The notes under the pieces were generated by a model, which did no database searches, had not been told where the DNA came from, and saw nothing but the letters and a program-made list of their open reading frames with translations. A DNA stretch of 64,000 nucleotides, taken from Pseudonocardia hydrocarbonoxydans. GTDB lineage: Bacteria > Actinomycetota > Actinomycetes > Mycobacteriales > Pseudonocardiaceae. This document shows, piece after piece, positions 1 to 7,957 of the stretch. The stretch lies in contig NZ_BJNG01000030.1 of the NCBI RefSeq assembly GCF_006539565.1, positions 53,880 to 117,879 of the forward strand, read 5' to 3'. The stretch's first letter is position 1, and every line of letters starts with the position of its first letter. A program made the position numbers and the translations under genes.

Positions 1-765
1 CCGATCGTGCACCTGGGGATGCTGTTCGTGGAGCAGGACCGGGCGGCGCACGCCATCCGGACGGCCCGCGACGCGTTCGGCTCGGTGCCCACCGGGATCA
101 GCCCGGGCATCGCGGGCATCTGCGCACCTCCCGCGCCGTTCGTGCCGGAGCGGCACCACGGCGCGCCCGGCGTCGCGGCGATCATGGTGGGCTTCGGGAC
201 GGCGGAGGAGCACGCCGCCGCGCTGGCCCCGCTGCGGGAGGCGCTCGACCCGCTGTTCGAGGTCGTGATGCCGCTGCCCTACGTCGCGCTCCAGCAGATG
301 CTCGACGAGGGCACGTTCTGGGGCATCCGGGCGTACACGAAGGGGCTCTACCTCGACGAGCTGCCCGACGCGGCCGTCGACGTCCTCGCCGACCGGTTGT
401 CGACCCGCACGTCGCCGCTGTCGGAGCTGCTGATCTTCCCGTTCGGCGGTGCGTACGCCGAGGTCGCCGACGCCGACACGGCCTTCGGGGGCAGCCGCTC
501 CATGCGCTACGTCGTGGCGATCGAGGGCATGGCGCCCGACCCCGAGGCCTACCTCCGGGAGCGGCAGTGGGTCCGCGACACCTGGGACGCCTTGCGGCCG
601 GCGGCCGTGGGTCCCGGGACCTACGTGAACCTGATGTCGGAGGCCGACGAGGGCGCGCTGCGCGCGGCCTACGGGTCGGAGAAGTACGAGCGGCTGTCCC
701 GGATCAAGGCGCGGTACGACCCGGGCAACGTGTTCTCCGTCAACGCCAACATCAAGCCCGCCTGA
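1..765 (+). CDS. FAD-linked oxidoreductase, C-terminal part (berberine-bridge type), cut by the window edge
   Basis: The reading frame is open from the first base, so only the last 254 or so residues of a larger flavoprotein are present; the N-terminal FAD-binding PCMH domain must lie upstream of the window. The visible part is the substrate-binding half. It ends in a berberine/BBE-type tail: a YVNLMSEADEGALR stretch, a tyrosine-rich helix, then YDPGNVFSVNANIKP, the usual C-terminal motif of this family (the pattern is YDP-N-F plus N-N-I-P). Family members oxidise alcohols, sugars or alkaloid-like substrates with covalently bound FAD and O2. The substrate cannot be inferred. A 26-nt gap separates it from the ArsR gene. 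Confidence 0.8.
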   Translation, partial: PIVHLGMLFVEQDRAAHAIRTARDAFGSVPTGISPGIAGICAPPAPFVPERHHGAPGVAAIMVGFGTAEEHAAALAPLREALDPLFEVVMPLPYVALQQMLDEGTFWGIRAYTKGLYLDELPDAAVDVLADRLSTRTSPLSELLIFPFGGAYAEVADADTAFGGSRSMRYVVAIEGMAPDPEAYLRERQWVRDTWDALRPAAVGPGTYVNLMSEADEGALRAAYGSEKYERLSRIKARYDPGNVFSVNANIKPA

Positions 766-791
766 CGGCCCCGTTGCCCGACGCGTAACTG

Positions 792-1175
792 GTGTGTTAC
801 ACATTCCCGGTGCTCGCGCTCGCCGCCCTCGCCGACCCGGTCCGCCGGGAGATCGTCGAGCTGCTCGCCGTCGGGGAGTGCACGGCGGGGGCGATCGCGC
901 AGCGGTTCCCGGTCTCGCGCCCGGCGGTCAGCCGGCACCTGCGGGTGCTGCGCGAGGCGGGCCTGGTCACCTCGCGGGTGACCGGCCGGAACCGCCTCTA
1001 CGCCCTCGACCGGGCCCCCCTCGCCGAGCTCGACGGCTGGCTCGACGGGTTCCGCCCGCTGTCGCCGGCGGGCGGGCCGGCCGGGCGCCTGGACGCACTG
1101 GACACCGAGATACGCCGCGGCAGGCGGCAGCGCCGCGCGGCCGGAGCAGGAGACGTCGATGACCGCACCGCATGA
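792..1175 (+). CDS. ArsR-family winged-helix transcriptional regulator
   Basis: This 127-residue protein starts with the typical ArsR opening ALAALADPVRREIVELL. A helix-turn-helix follows at about residues 33-58 (TAGAIAQRFPVSRPAVSRHL) with the wing RVTGRNRLYAL. No clustered cysteines or histidines mark a metal site; this matches the non-metal ArsR regulators found next to SRPBCC/AHSA1 proteins. The GTG at 792 is used here. A second in-frame GTG at 810 would begin closer to the family start and would leave the palindrome at 793-803 just upstream. The 3' end overlaps the SRPBCC gene by 17 nt, so the two are surely cotranscribed. The likely role is autoregulated control of that partner. Confidence 0.85.
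   Translation: MCYTFPVLALAALADPVRREIVELLAVGECTAGAIAQRFPVSRPAVSRHLRVLREAGLVTSRVTGRNRLYALDRAPLAELDGWLDGFRPLSPAGGPAGRLDALDTEIRRGRRQRRAAGAGDVDDRTA
793..803. promoter_or_regulatory. Candidate ArsR operator (TGTGT-T-ACACA palindrome)
   Basis: A perfect 5-bp inverted repeat with a one-base centre overlaps the GTG at 792. It is nested in a wider GTAAC-N6-GTTAC inverted repeat at 785-800. ArsR-family regulators usually bind short AT-containing palindromes over their own start. Binding here would block transcription or initiation. Its role as the operator is inferred from position and symmetry. Confidence 0.5.
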
Positions 1176-1605
1176 GATCGTGCTGCGCAAGGAGTTCCCG
1201 GACCCCGTCGAGGACGTGTGGTCCGCCGTCACCGACTCCGAGCGCCTCGGTCGCTGGTTCGGCACCTACACCGGTCGCGGCCGGGTCGGGGGCACCGTCG
1301 AGCTCACCGTCACCGGCGAGGTCGACGCGGGCGGCGAGATCGCCGCGCCGGTCACGGTGACGATCCTGGAGTGCGACGCCCCGCGCCGGCTCGTCGTCGA
1401 CATCCCGGAGAGCGCGACCAGCTCGTGGCGGGTGGCCGTCGACATCGCGCCGGACGGGGACGGGTCGGTGCTGGTGTTCACCCAGCGGGTCGCCGACGGT
1501 GTCGACGCCGCCGACGTCACCGCGGGCTGGCGCTGGTATCTCGACCGCCTCGAGGCCGCGCTGCACGGCACCGCCCGGCCCGAGTGGGCGGCCTACGCCC
1601 CCTGA
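1159..1605 (+). CDS. SRPBCC/AHSA1-domain protein
   Basis: This 148-residue single-domain protein has the START/Bet v1-like AHSA1 pattern: an N-terminal LRKEFPDPVEDVWSAVTDSERLGRWFG segment, a central beta-sheet region, and the C-terminal helix ADVTAGWRWYLDRLEAAL. ATG at 1159 lies inside the end of the ArsR gene, an ArsR-SRPBCC translationally coupled pair common in actinobacteria. The family binds small hydrophobic ligands or acts as a co-chaperone-like fold, and the ligand is unknown. It ends one base before the convergent purU stop codon, so no terminator space exists between them. Confidence 0.8.
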   Translation: MTAPHEIVLRKEFPDPVEDVWSAVTDSERLGRWFGTYTGRGRVGGTVELTVTGEVDAGGEIAAPVTVTILECDAPRRLVVDIPESATSSWRVAVDIAPDGDGSVLVFTQRVADGVDAADVTAGWRWYLDRLEAALHGTARPEWAAYAP

Positions 1606-1606
1606 C

Positions 1607-2488
1607 CTACCGGAACACCACGGTCTTGTTGCCGTGCACCAGGATCCGGTCCTCCAGGTGCCAGCGCAGGCCCCGGGACAGCACGAGGCGCTCGATGTCG
1701 CGGCCGCGGCGGACCATGTCCTCCGCCGTGTCGCCGTGGTCGACCCGGATGACGTCCTGCTCGACGATCGGGCCCGCGTCGAGGTCGGCGGTGACGTAGT
1801 GGCAGGTCGCCCCGATCAGCTTGACGCCGCGGGCGTAGGCCTGGTGGTAGGGGCGCGCGCCGACGAAGGACGGCAGGAAGCTGTGGTGGATGTTGAGCGC
1901 GCGGCCCGCCCAGCGCTCGCACAGGTGGGCGGGGAGCACCTGCATGAACCGGGCCAGCACGATGGCGTCGGGGGAGTGGGCGTCGACGGCCTCGCGCACC
2001 TTCTCGAACGCCTCGACCTTGCCCGCCTCCCGGCGCGGGTCGCCCGCCGCCGGGAACGGCACGTGGTGGAACGGCACGCCGTGCGCCTCCACGATCCCGG
2101 CGAGTGCCTCGTGGTTGCCGACGACGGCCTCCAGCCGCACCGGCAGCTCCCCGCTCGACGCCCGGCCGAGCAGGTCGTGCAGGCAGTGCGTCTCCTTGCT
2201 CACCAGCACGACGGCGCGCTTGGGCTCCGCGGTGTCGGCGACCGTCCACTGCGCCTGCGGGCCGATCTCCGCGGCCACGGCGGCGAACCGCTCGCGGAGC
2301 CCGTCGGCGTCGAAGGGCAGGGAGTCGGCGCGCACCACCTGGCGGGTGAAGAACCAGCCCGTCCCGGGATCGGAGTGGTAGGCCGCCTCCACGATCCAGC
2401 CGCCCGCGTCGGCGAGGAAACCCGCGATGCGCGCGACGATGCCGGTGGTGTCCGGGCAGCTCAGCGAGATGACGAAACGGCGGTCCAT
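1607..2488 (-). CDS. purU: Formyltetrahydrofolate deformylase
   Basis: PurU hydrolyses 10-formyltetrahydrofolate to formate and THF, balancing the one-carbon pool. The 293-residue protein has an N-terminal ACT domain (residues about 4-80, FVISLSCPDTTGIVARI) and a C-terminal formyltransferase domain. Catalytic residues are visible as N199 and H201 (in LNIHHSFLP) and D237 (in YVTADLDAGP), with the same N-to-D spacing of 38 as PurN. ATG at 2488 overlaps the TGA of the upstream DUF2505 gene by one base (TGATG), so the two genes form a coupled minus-strand operon. Length and motifs are normal. Confidence 0.95.
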   Translation of the reverse strand: MDRRFVISLSCPDTTGIVARIAGFLADAGGWIVEAAYHSDPGTGWFFTRQVVRADSLPFDADGLRERFAAVAAEIGPQAQWTVADTAEPKRAVVLVSKETHCLHDLLGRASSGELPVRLEAVVGNHEALAGIVEAHGVPFHHVPFPAAGDPRREAGKVEAFEKVREAVDAHSPDAIVLARFMQVLPAHLCERWAGRALNIHHSFLPSFVGARPYHQAYARGVKLIGATCHYVTADLDAGPIVEQDVIRVDHGDTAEDMVRRGRDIERLVLSRGLRWHLEDRILVHGNKTVVFR

Positions 2489-2994
2489 CAGCGGTGGCTG
2501 CCCGCCAGCCACTCCAGCGTGAACGCCGTCTCCGCGGCGAGCAGCTGCTGCACCTGGTCGGCGATCACCGCCTCGATCTTCCCGCCGAGGAACGGCACCT
2601 TGACGGTGACGTCGGCCCGCACGACCAGCTCGCTGCCCGTCGCCGTGTCGTGCAGCCGCAGGGTGCCGACGGCGGAGGCGGGCGTGCCGGGGATCTGCAC
2701 GTCGACCTCGCCCGCCCACTCGCCGGGGGACCGCCGGTGCAGCGACTCGGTGCGCTGGATGACCAGGTTCCCGCTGACCAGCGAGCTGACGACCGACGGC
2801 AGCGCGGCCTGGTCGACGCCGTGCCGGATCGTGTACCGCCCGCCGTCGTCGGTGGCCTCGTGCTCCAGCACCTTCGCCCCGGGGCCGCCGAGCTGCGTCA
2901 GCCGGGCCCGCAGGTATCCCTCGTCGAGCATCACCGCGGCGACGTCGTCGGCGCGGTGCTGCGACGACGACCGGTAGTCGATCTGTCGTGACAT
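2488..2994 (-). CDS. DUF2505 family protein
   Basis: This 168-residue actinobacterial protein of unknown function matches what I recall of DUF2505: an N-terminal YRSSSQHRADDVAAVMLDEGYLRARL segment, then a beta-rich SRPBCC-like core ending in VKVPFLGGKIEAVIADQV, a helix that in this fold packs against the sheet. There is no signal peptide or membrane segment. The ATG at 2994 lies 6 nt after a minus-strand TAGCCT hexamer (3001-3006), so the message is probably leaderless. The gene diverges from murB across only 15 bp and is translationally coupled to purU. The family assignment is from memory; the fold class is more secure than the name. Confidence 0.75.
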   Translation of the reverse strand: MSRQIDYRSSSQHRADDVAAVMLDEGYLRARLTQLGGPGAKVLEHEATDDGGRYTIRHGVDQAALPSVVSSLVSGNLVIQRTESLHRRSPGEWAGEVDVQIPGTPASAVGTLRLHDTATGSELVVRADVTVKVPFLGGKIEAVIADQVQQLLAAETAFTLEWLAGSHR

Positions 2995-3019
2995 GGACGG
3001 AGGCTACCGTTGCGCCCCG
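2995..3019. promoter_or_regulatory. Back-to-back overlapping -10 elements for the DUF2505 and murB genes
   Basis: On the plus strand TACCGT (3005-3010) sits 8 nt before GTG 3019. On the minus strand TAGCCT (3001-3006 read in reverse) sits 6 nt before ATG 2994. The two hexamers share the TA at 3005-3006, so the divergent promoters cannot easily be occupied together. The assignment is by pattern only. Confidence 0.45.
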
Positions 3020-4032
3020 TGCCCCCGACCGAACTGGCGTCGCTCACCACCCTGCGCCTCGGCGGCCCGGCCCGTCGGCTGGTGGAGGCCACCACCGCCG
3101 AGGCCGTCGTCGAGGCGATCCGCACCGCGGACGACCCGGTGCTCGTGCTGGGCGGCGGCTCGAACCTCGTCGTCGACGACGCCGGCTGGCCCGGCACCGT
3201 CGTCCACGTCGCCACCACCGGGCGGCGCACCGAGCGCCGCCCCGACGGCTCGGTGCTGCTCACCGTGGAGGCGGGGGAGGACTGGGACGCCGTCGTCGCC
3301 GCCACCGTCGCCGACGGCCTGGGCGGGCTGGAGTGCCTGTCCGGCATCCCCGGGCGCACGGGCGCCACGCCGGTGCAGAACGTCGGGGCGTACGGCGTCG
3401 AGATCGCCGAGCTGCTCGTCGACGTCGACCTCTACGACCGGCGCACCGGCACCGTCCGCGCCCACGTACCCGCCGCCGACCTGGGGCTCGCCTACCGCAC
3501 GAGCACGCTCAAGGGCCGCGACGACGCCGTGGTGCTGCGGGTGCGCCTCGCCCTGCCCGGTGGCGGCGACAGCGCCCCGATCCGGTACGCCGAGCTGGCG
3601 CGCACGCTCGGTGTCCAGGCGGGGGAACGGGTGCCCGCGGCCGTCGCGCGGGAGGCGGTGCTGGAGCTGCGCCGGGGCAAGGGGATGGTGCTCGACGCCG
3701 CCGACCACGACACCTGGAGCGCCGGTTCCTTCTTCACCAACCCGGTCGTCGACGAGGCCGCCGCGCCGGACTCGGCCCCCCGCTGGCCCGCGGGGGAGCG
3801 GGTCAAGCTGCCCGCGGCGTGGCTGATCCAGCACGCCGGGTTCGCGCGCGGGCACGCCGGTCCGGGCGGTCGCGTCGCGCTCTCGACCAAGCACGTCCTC
3901 GCGCTCACCCACCGCGGCGGCGGCAGCGCGGCCGACCTGCTCGTGCTCGCCAGGGAGGTCCGCGACGGCGTGCGGGCCACCTTCGGCATCGACCTCGCGC
4001 CGGAGCCCGTCCTCGTCGGCTGCCGGTTGTAG
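3010..4032 (+). CDS. murB: UDP-N-acetylmuramate dehydrogenase
   Basis: MurB reduces UDP-GlcNAc-enolpyruvate to UDP-MurNAc with NADPH and FAD in cytoplasmic peptidoglycan synthesis. The 340-residue protein shows the FAD-binding motif VLGGGSNLVV (about 45-55), the GIPGRTGATPVQNVGAYG segment, YRTSTLKGR, the catalytic serine in SAGSFFTNPV, and a C-terminal glutamate at E332 (LAPEPVLVG). TTG 3010 has a GGAGG six bases upstream. GTG 3019 is equally possible as a leaderless start behind TACCGT (3005-3010). The gene is followed 33 nt later by an L,D-transpeptidase, giving a small cell-wall operon. Confidence 0.95.
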   Translation: MRPVPPTELASLTTLRLGGPARRLVEATTAEAVVEAIRTADDPVLVLGGGSNLVVDDAGWPGTVVHVATTGRRTERRPDGSVLLTVEAGEDWDAVVAATVADGLGGLECLSGIPGRTGATPVQNVGAYGVEIAELLVDVDLYDRRTGTVRAHVPAADLGLAYRTSTLKGRDDAVVLRVRLALPGGGDSAPIRYAELARTLGVQAGERVPAAVAREAVLELRRGKGMVLDAADHDTWSAGSFFTNPVVDEAAAPDSAPRWPAGERVKLPAAWLIQHAGFARGHAGPGGRVALSTKHVLALTHRGGGSAADLLVLAREVRDGVRATFGIDLAPEPVLVGCRL

Positions 4033-4065
4033 CCTCGGGACGGACCGGCACCCGGGAGGACGACG

Positions 4066-5220
4066 ATGCGACGGGCCCTGATCGCGACGGCCGTGTTCCT
4101 GGTCGGCGCGCTGGGCGTCGCGACGGTCACCTGGGTCGGTGCCGCGGGGTCGACCGCCCCGCCGGTGCCGGGCGTGTCGGTCGTCCACGAGCCGGCCGTG
4201 GGGGCCACGGACGTCGGCCCGGCGGCGCCGGCCACCGTGTCCGTCGCCGGCGGCACGCTCGACGCGGTCGCGCTCACCGGCCCGGACGGCGCGGCCGTCG
4301 AGGGCGCCCCCGGCGACGGCGGCGCGTCCTGGAGCACGACGGCCGACCTCGCCTACGACACCACCTACACCTGGTCGGGCACCGCGCGCGGCCCCGACGG
4401 CCGGGCGGTCCCCGTCGACGGGGCGTTCACCACCGTGGCTCCCGCCGACGTCGTGCGCGGCGTGCTCGACATCGGCGACGGCCGCACCGTCGGGATCGCC
4501 GCGCCGATCGGGATCCAGTTCGACGCGCACGTGGAGGACCGGGCGGCGGTCGAGCGCGCGCTGTCGGTGCGGACCTCCGTGCCCGTCGAGGGGTCGTGGG
4601 GCTGGCTGCCCGACGAGAACGGCGGGTCGCGGGTGCACTGGCGGCCCGCGGAGTACTGGCCCCCGTACACGCAGGTCACCGTCACCGCCGACCTGTTCGG
4701 CGTCGCCTACGGCGGCGGCGCCTACGGTCGCGCCGACGTCACCTCCACCTTCTCGATCGGGCGCGCGCAGATCGTGCGGGCCGACGTGAACAGCCACCGG
4801 ATGCTGGTGTTCCGCGACGGCGAGCAGGTGGCCGACTACCCGGCCAGCTACGGCCTGTCCGGCGACCCCGACCGCACCACCCGCTCCGGGATCCACGTCG
4901 TCACCGAGCGGTTCACCGACAAGCGGATGGTCAGCGAGCGCTACGGCTACGACCTCGTCGAGAAGTGGGCGGTCCGGATCAGCAACAACGGCGAGTTCAT
5001 CCACGCCAACCCGGCGTCGTCGGCGGCGCAGGGCTCGTCCAACGTCACCCACGGCTGCGTCAACCTCTCCACCGCCGACGCCCGCGCCTACTACGACACC
5101 GCGCTCTACGGCGACCCGGTCGAGGTCACCGGCACCGACGTGCCGCTGGCCGAGCGCGACGGCGACATCTGGGACTGGACGCTGTCCTACGACCGGTGGC
5201 GGGGGCTGTCCGCACTCTGA
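4066..5220 (+). CDS. L,D-transpeptidase (Ig-like plus YkuD domains)
   Basis: This 384-residue envelope enzyme makes 3-3 crosslinks in peptidoglycan and is the likely partner of murB just upstream. Residues 4-26 form a hydrophobic N-terminal segment without a lipobox cysteine, so it is a membrane anchor or signal peptide. Two Ig-like beta domains follow (about 35-135 and 140-245), then the YkuD catalytic domain from about 250 with the catalytic triad region SNVTHGCVNLS, where H329 and C331 are the active-site pair. The C-terminal tail rich in Trp (DGDIWDWTLSYDRW) is typical of mycobacterial LdtMt2-type enzymes. The start is supported by GGGAGG seven bases before ATG 4066. Confidence 0.93.
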   Translation: MRRALIATAVFLVGALGVATVTWVGAAGSTAPPVPGVSVVHEPAVGATDVGPAAPATVSVAGGTLDAVALTGPDGAAVEGAPGDGGASWSTTADLAYDTTYTWSGTARGPDGRAVPVDGAFTTVAPADVVRGVLDIGDGRTVGIAAPIGIQFDAHVEDRAAVERALSVRTSVPVEGSWGWLPDENGGSRVHWRPAEYWPPYTQVTVTADLFGVAYGGGAYGRADVTSTFSIGRAQIVRADVNSHRMLVFRDGEQVADYPASYGLSGDPDRTTRSGIHVVTERFTDKRMVSERYGYDLVEKWAVRISNNGEFIHANPASSAAQGSSNVTHGCVNLSTADARAYYDTALYGDPVEVTGTDVPLAERDGDIWDWTLSYDRWRGLSAL

Positions 5221-5255
5221 GTTTCGCCGGTGCGCCCCCGCGGGTACCGGCCCTC

Positions 5256-5459
5256 ATGAGCTCCCCCGAGGACAGGGCCCGCACCCGCGCCGAACCGCTG
5301 CCCGAGGAGGCGGCCGCCGAGACCGGCGACGAGGACCGCGAGGCCGGGGCCGCGGCGATCCTGGCCGAGAGCGAGCAGCGCCTGGCGCAGGCGGCGGACG
5401 CCGACGCCCCGGCCGACGCCGCCGACGAGCACCGCACGACGCCCGAGACCTCGCGCTGA
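5256..5459 (+). CDS. Small acidic hypothetical protein (67 aa)
   Basis: This 67-residue protein is rich in Ala, Glu and Asp. The middle part EAGAAAILAESEQRLAQAAD is a predicted amphipathic helix and the rest is probably disordered. ATG 5256 follows a TACCGG hexamer near the usual leaderless spacing. It lies 35 nt after the transpeptidase gene and ends 3 nt before the convergent SDR stop. I do not recognise a family. Its composition resembles small actinobacterial proteins annotated only as hypothetical, and translation is likely but not proven. Confidence 0.6.
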   Translation: MSSPEDRARTRAEPLPEEAAAETGDEDREAGAAAILAESEQRLAQAADADAPADAADEHRTTPETSR

Positions 5460-5462
5460 CCC

Positions 5463-6203
5463 CTACGAGGGCTCGCGGTACGCCCGCATCGGGGTGGCCT
5501 GCGCGCGGGGCTTGAGCACGATCTGGTCCAGGTTGACGTGGCTCGGGCGGGTGGCGGCGAACGCGATGACGTCGGCCACGTCGTCGGCGGTGAGCGGAGT
5601 GATGCCCCGGTACACCTCGTCGGCCCGGGCCTGGTCGCCGCCGAAGCGGACGAGGGAGAAGTCGGTCTCGACCATCCCGGGCAGGATCTCGGTGAGCCGC
5701 ACCGGCTGCCCGAGCAGCTCGCCGCGCAGCGTGCGGTGCAGCATCGCCTGGGCGTGCTTGGCGCCGGTGTAGCCCGCGCCGTTGTCGTAGGGCTCCAGCG
5801 CCGCGATCGAGGTGACGGTGACGATGTGCCCGTCGCCGGAGGCGAGCAGCGCGGGGAGCAGGGCCTTCGTGACGCGCAGCGTGCCGATGACGTTGGTCTC
5901 GAACATCCAGCGCCAGTCCTCCTCGTCGGCCTCCGCGACGGGTTCGAACCCCTTCGCCCCGCCGGCGTTGTTGACCAGCAGCCGGCACTCGGGCACCGCG
6001 GCGGCGAACGCGGCCACCGACTCGGCGTCGGTGACGTCGAGGCGTACCGCGGTGCCGTCGATCTCCTTCGCGATCTCGGCGCAGCGGTCGACGCGGCGCG
6101 CACCGAGGACGACGTGGAAGCCGGCGGAGGCCAGTGCGCGGGCGGTGGCGGCGCCGATGCCCGAGCTGGCTCCGGTGACGACGGCGACGGGAGGGGTGCT
6201 CAT
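5463..6203 (-). CDS. Short-chain dehydrogenase/reductase
   Basis: This is a 246-residue classical SDR. The cofactor motif TGASSGIG is at residues 10-17, an arginine-rich ARRVDRC after the second strand suggests NADP(H), NNAGG is near 80, the catalytic serine is in TVTSIAA and the YxxxK pair is in YTGAKH. The sequence resembles the YdfG/serine-3-dehydrogenase-like subgroup, which oxidises beta-hydroxy acids or alcohols. The substrate is not determined by sequence. The neighbours (a DUF2530 gene 14 nt upstream, same strand) give no pathway clue. Confidence 0.88.
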   Translation of the reverse strand: MSTPPVAVVTGASSGIGAATARALASAGFHVVLGARRVDRCAEIAKEIDGTAVRLDVTDAESVAAFAAAVPECRLLVNNAGGAKGFEPVAEADEEDWRWMFETNVIGTLRVTKALLPALLASGDGHIVTVTSIAALEPYDNGAGYTGAKHAQAMLHRTLRGELLGQPVRLTEILPGMVETDFSLVRFGGDQARADEVYRGITPLTADDVADVIAFAATRPSHVNLDQIVLKPRAQATPMRAYREPS

Positions 6204-6217
6204 GGGAGGAAACTAGA

Positions 6218-6460
6218 TCAGTCGTCGAGGCCCTGCTGCGCGCCCCGGGAGCCGCGCCGGGCGGCCGCGCGCTGCCAGCGGAAGATCCCCCAGCCCACCC
6301 CGCCCAGCGCCGCGCCCGCCACGCAGGTCGCGAACGGGACGCCCGGGGCCTGTCCGGTGGCCAGGAGCCCGGCCGCGCCGAGCGCCCACAGCGCCGATCC
6401 CGCGCCGACGACCGTGGTCATGTCGGACAGGTGGCGGGGCAGGGGCGGGGGATCGGCCAC
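6218..6460 (-). CDS. DUF2530-like small membrane protein
   Basis: This 80-residue protein has two hydrophobic helices: about 15-35 (TTVVGAGSALWALGAAGLLA) and about 42-60 (PFATCVAGAALGGVGWGIF). A basic C-terminal tail RWQRAAARRGSRG points to a cytoplasmic end. I recall DUF2530 proteins of this size and topology beside NCS2-type permeases in actinobacteria, and one is divergently placed here. GTG 6460 lies 6 nt after TACGCT on the minus strand (6467-6472), so it is probably leaderless. Function is unknown. Confidence 0.7.
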   Translation of the reverse strand: MADPPPLPRHLSDMTTVVGAGSALWALGAAGLLATGQAPGVPFATCVAGAALGGVGWGIFRWQRAAARRGSRGAQQGLDD

Positions 6461-6500
6461 GCAGTCAGCGTAGTGATCGATGTCGACCTACGGTGTCGCC

Positions 6501-7937
6501 GTGATCGAGCGCTTCTTCCGCGTGGCCGAGCGCGGTTCCACCGTCCCCCGCGAGCTGCGTGGCGGTCTCGTCACCTTCGTGACGATGAGCTACATCATCG
6601 TGCTCAACCCGCTGATCCTCGGCAGCTTCGCAGCGGACGGTCCGGGGGCGAAGGCCGACGTCACCGGCGCCGTGCTGAGCGTGCCCCAGGTCGCGGCCGT
6701 CACCGCGCTGGTCGCCGGGGTCATGACGGTGATCTTCGGGCTGGTCGCGAACTACCCGTTCGCGATCGCCACCGGGCTGGGCATCAACACCCTCGTCGCG
6801 GTGACGATCGCGCCACTGGTGACGTGGCCGGAGGCGATGGGGCTGGTCGTCGTCAACGGCCTGGTGATCGTGCTGCTCGCCGTCACCGGGTTCCGCACGG
6901 CGGTGTTCGACGCGGTGCCGCCCGAGTTGAAGGCCGCGATCGCCGTGGGGATCGGGTTGTTCATCGCGTTCATCGGGCTGGTCGACGCCGGGTTCGTGCG
7001 CCGGATCGCCGACGCCGCGAACACCACGGTGCCGGTCGGGCTGGGCATCGGCGGGTCCATCGCGTCCTGGCCGACGGCGGTGTTCGTCCTCGGCCTGCTG
7101 GTGACCTCGCTGCTGGTGGCCCGTGGCGTGCGGGCGGGGATCCTGCTCGGCGTCGCGGTGACGACGGTGGTCGCGATCGTCGTCGAGTCCGTCGTGCGCG
7201 TCGGGCCGTCGATGGGGACGAACCCGCAGGGGTGGGCGCTGTCGGTGCCCGCCCTGCCGGACAGCGTGTTCGGGGTGCCGGACCTGTCCCTGGTCGGTGC
7301 GGTGTCGTTCGGGGCGTTCGCGCGGCTCGACGTCGTCACCGTGGCGCTGCTCGTGTTCACCCTCGTGCTCGCCAACTTCTTCGACGCGATGGGCACGATG
7401 ACCGCCCTGGGCAGGCAGGCCGGGTTCGTCGGGAAGGACGGCCAGCTGCCCGGCATCGGGCGGGCGCTGATCGTCGAGGGTGCGGGGGCGGTGGCCGGAG
7501 GGGCGGCGTCGAGCTCGTCGAACACGGTGTTCGTGGAGTCCGCGTCGGGGATCGCGGAGGGGGCGCGGACGGGGCTGGCCAACGTCGTCACCGGGGTGCT
7601 GTTCCTGCTCGCGATGTTCTTCACCCCGCTCTACGCGATCGTGCCGATCGAGGCGGCGGCACCGGCGCTCGTGGTGGTCGGGGCGCTGATCATGCGGCAG
7701 ATCTCCGAGATCGACCTCTCCGAGTTCCGGGTGGCCCTGCCGGTCTTCCTGACGATCGTGGTCATGCCGTTCACCTACTCGATCGCCAACGGCATCGGCG
7801 CCGGGTTCGTCAGCTGGGTGCTGCTCGCCGCGGCCACCGGCCGGGCGCGGTCGGTGCACCCGCTGATGTGGGTCGTGGCTGTGGCGTTCGTCGCGTACTT
7901 CGCCGTGGGCCCGCTGCGGGCACTGCTCGTCGGATAG
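6501..7937 (+). CDS. NCS2-family (AzgA-like) purine/guanine-hypoxanthine permease
   Basis: This inner-membrane nucleobase:H+ symporter has about 12-14 hydrophobic helices over 478 residues. It opens with the AzgA signature RGGLVTFVTMSYIIVLNPLIL, contains ANYPFAIATGLGINT in an early helix region, NFFDAMGTMTALGRQAG, and the conserved GAASSSSNTVFVESASGIAEGARTG loop that lines the substrate site in AzgA/PbuG proteins. GTG 6501 is preferred because TACGGT (6489-6494) lies 6 nt upstream and homologues begin near IERFF. ATG 6480 in the same frame would add seven residues. Substrate is purine base by family, not proven. Confidence 0.9.
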   Translation: MIERFFRVAERGSTVPRELRGGLVTFVTMSYIIVLNPLILGSFAADGPGAKADVTGAVLSVPQVAAVTALVAGVMTVIFGLVANYPFAIATGLGINTLVAVTIAPLVTWPEAMGLVVVNGLVIVLLAVTGFRTAVFDAVPPELKAAIAVGIGLFIAFIGLVDAGFVRRIADAANTTVPVGLGIGGSIASWPTAVFVLGLLVTSLLVARGVRAGILLGVAVTTVVAIVVESVVRVGPSMGTNPQGWALSVPALPDSVFGVPDLSLVGAVSFGAFARLDVVTVALLVFTLVLANFFDAMGTMTALGRQAGFVGKDGQLPGIGRALIVEGAGAVAGGAASSSSNTVFVESASGIAEGARTGLANVVTGVLFLLAMFFTPLYAIVPIEAAAPALVVVGALIMRQISEIDLSEFRVALPVFLTIVVMPFTYSIANGIGAGFVSWVLLAAATGRARSVHPLMWVVAVAFVAYFAVGPLRALLVG

Positions 7938-7956
7938 TTGTTGTAGGCTAAGTAGA
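7938..7956 (+). promoter_or_regulatory. Weak IdeR/DtxR-like box and -10 region of the EntS-like exporter gene
   Basis: The core TAGGCTAA (7944-7951) matches 8 of 8 central positions of the iron-box consensus, but the flanks match poorly (about 11 of 19 overall). TAGGCT also serves as a -10-like hexamer 8 nt before GTG 7958. It is recorded because a much better box lies at the other end of the same gene. Confidence 0.3.
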
Positions 7957-7957
7957 C

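Noticed and set aside
3004..5052. A 682-codon minus-strand frame opposite murB and the transpeptidase
   Set aside because: Antisense shadow with Gly/Arg/Asp-rich low-complexity translation; murB and ldt have complete family motifs.
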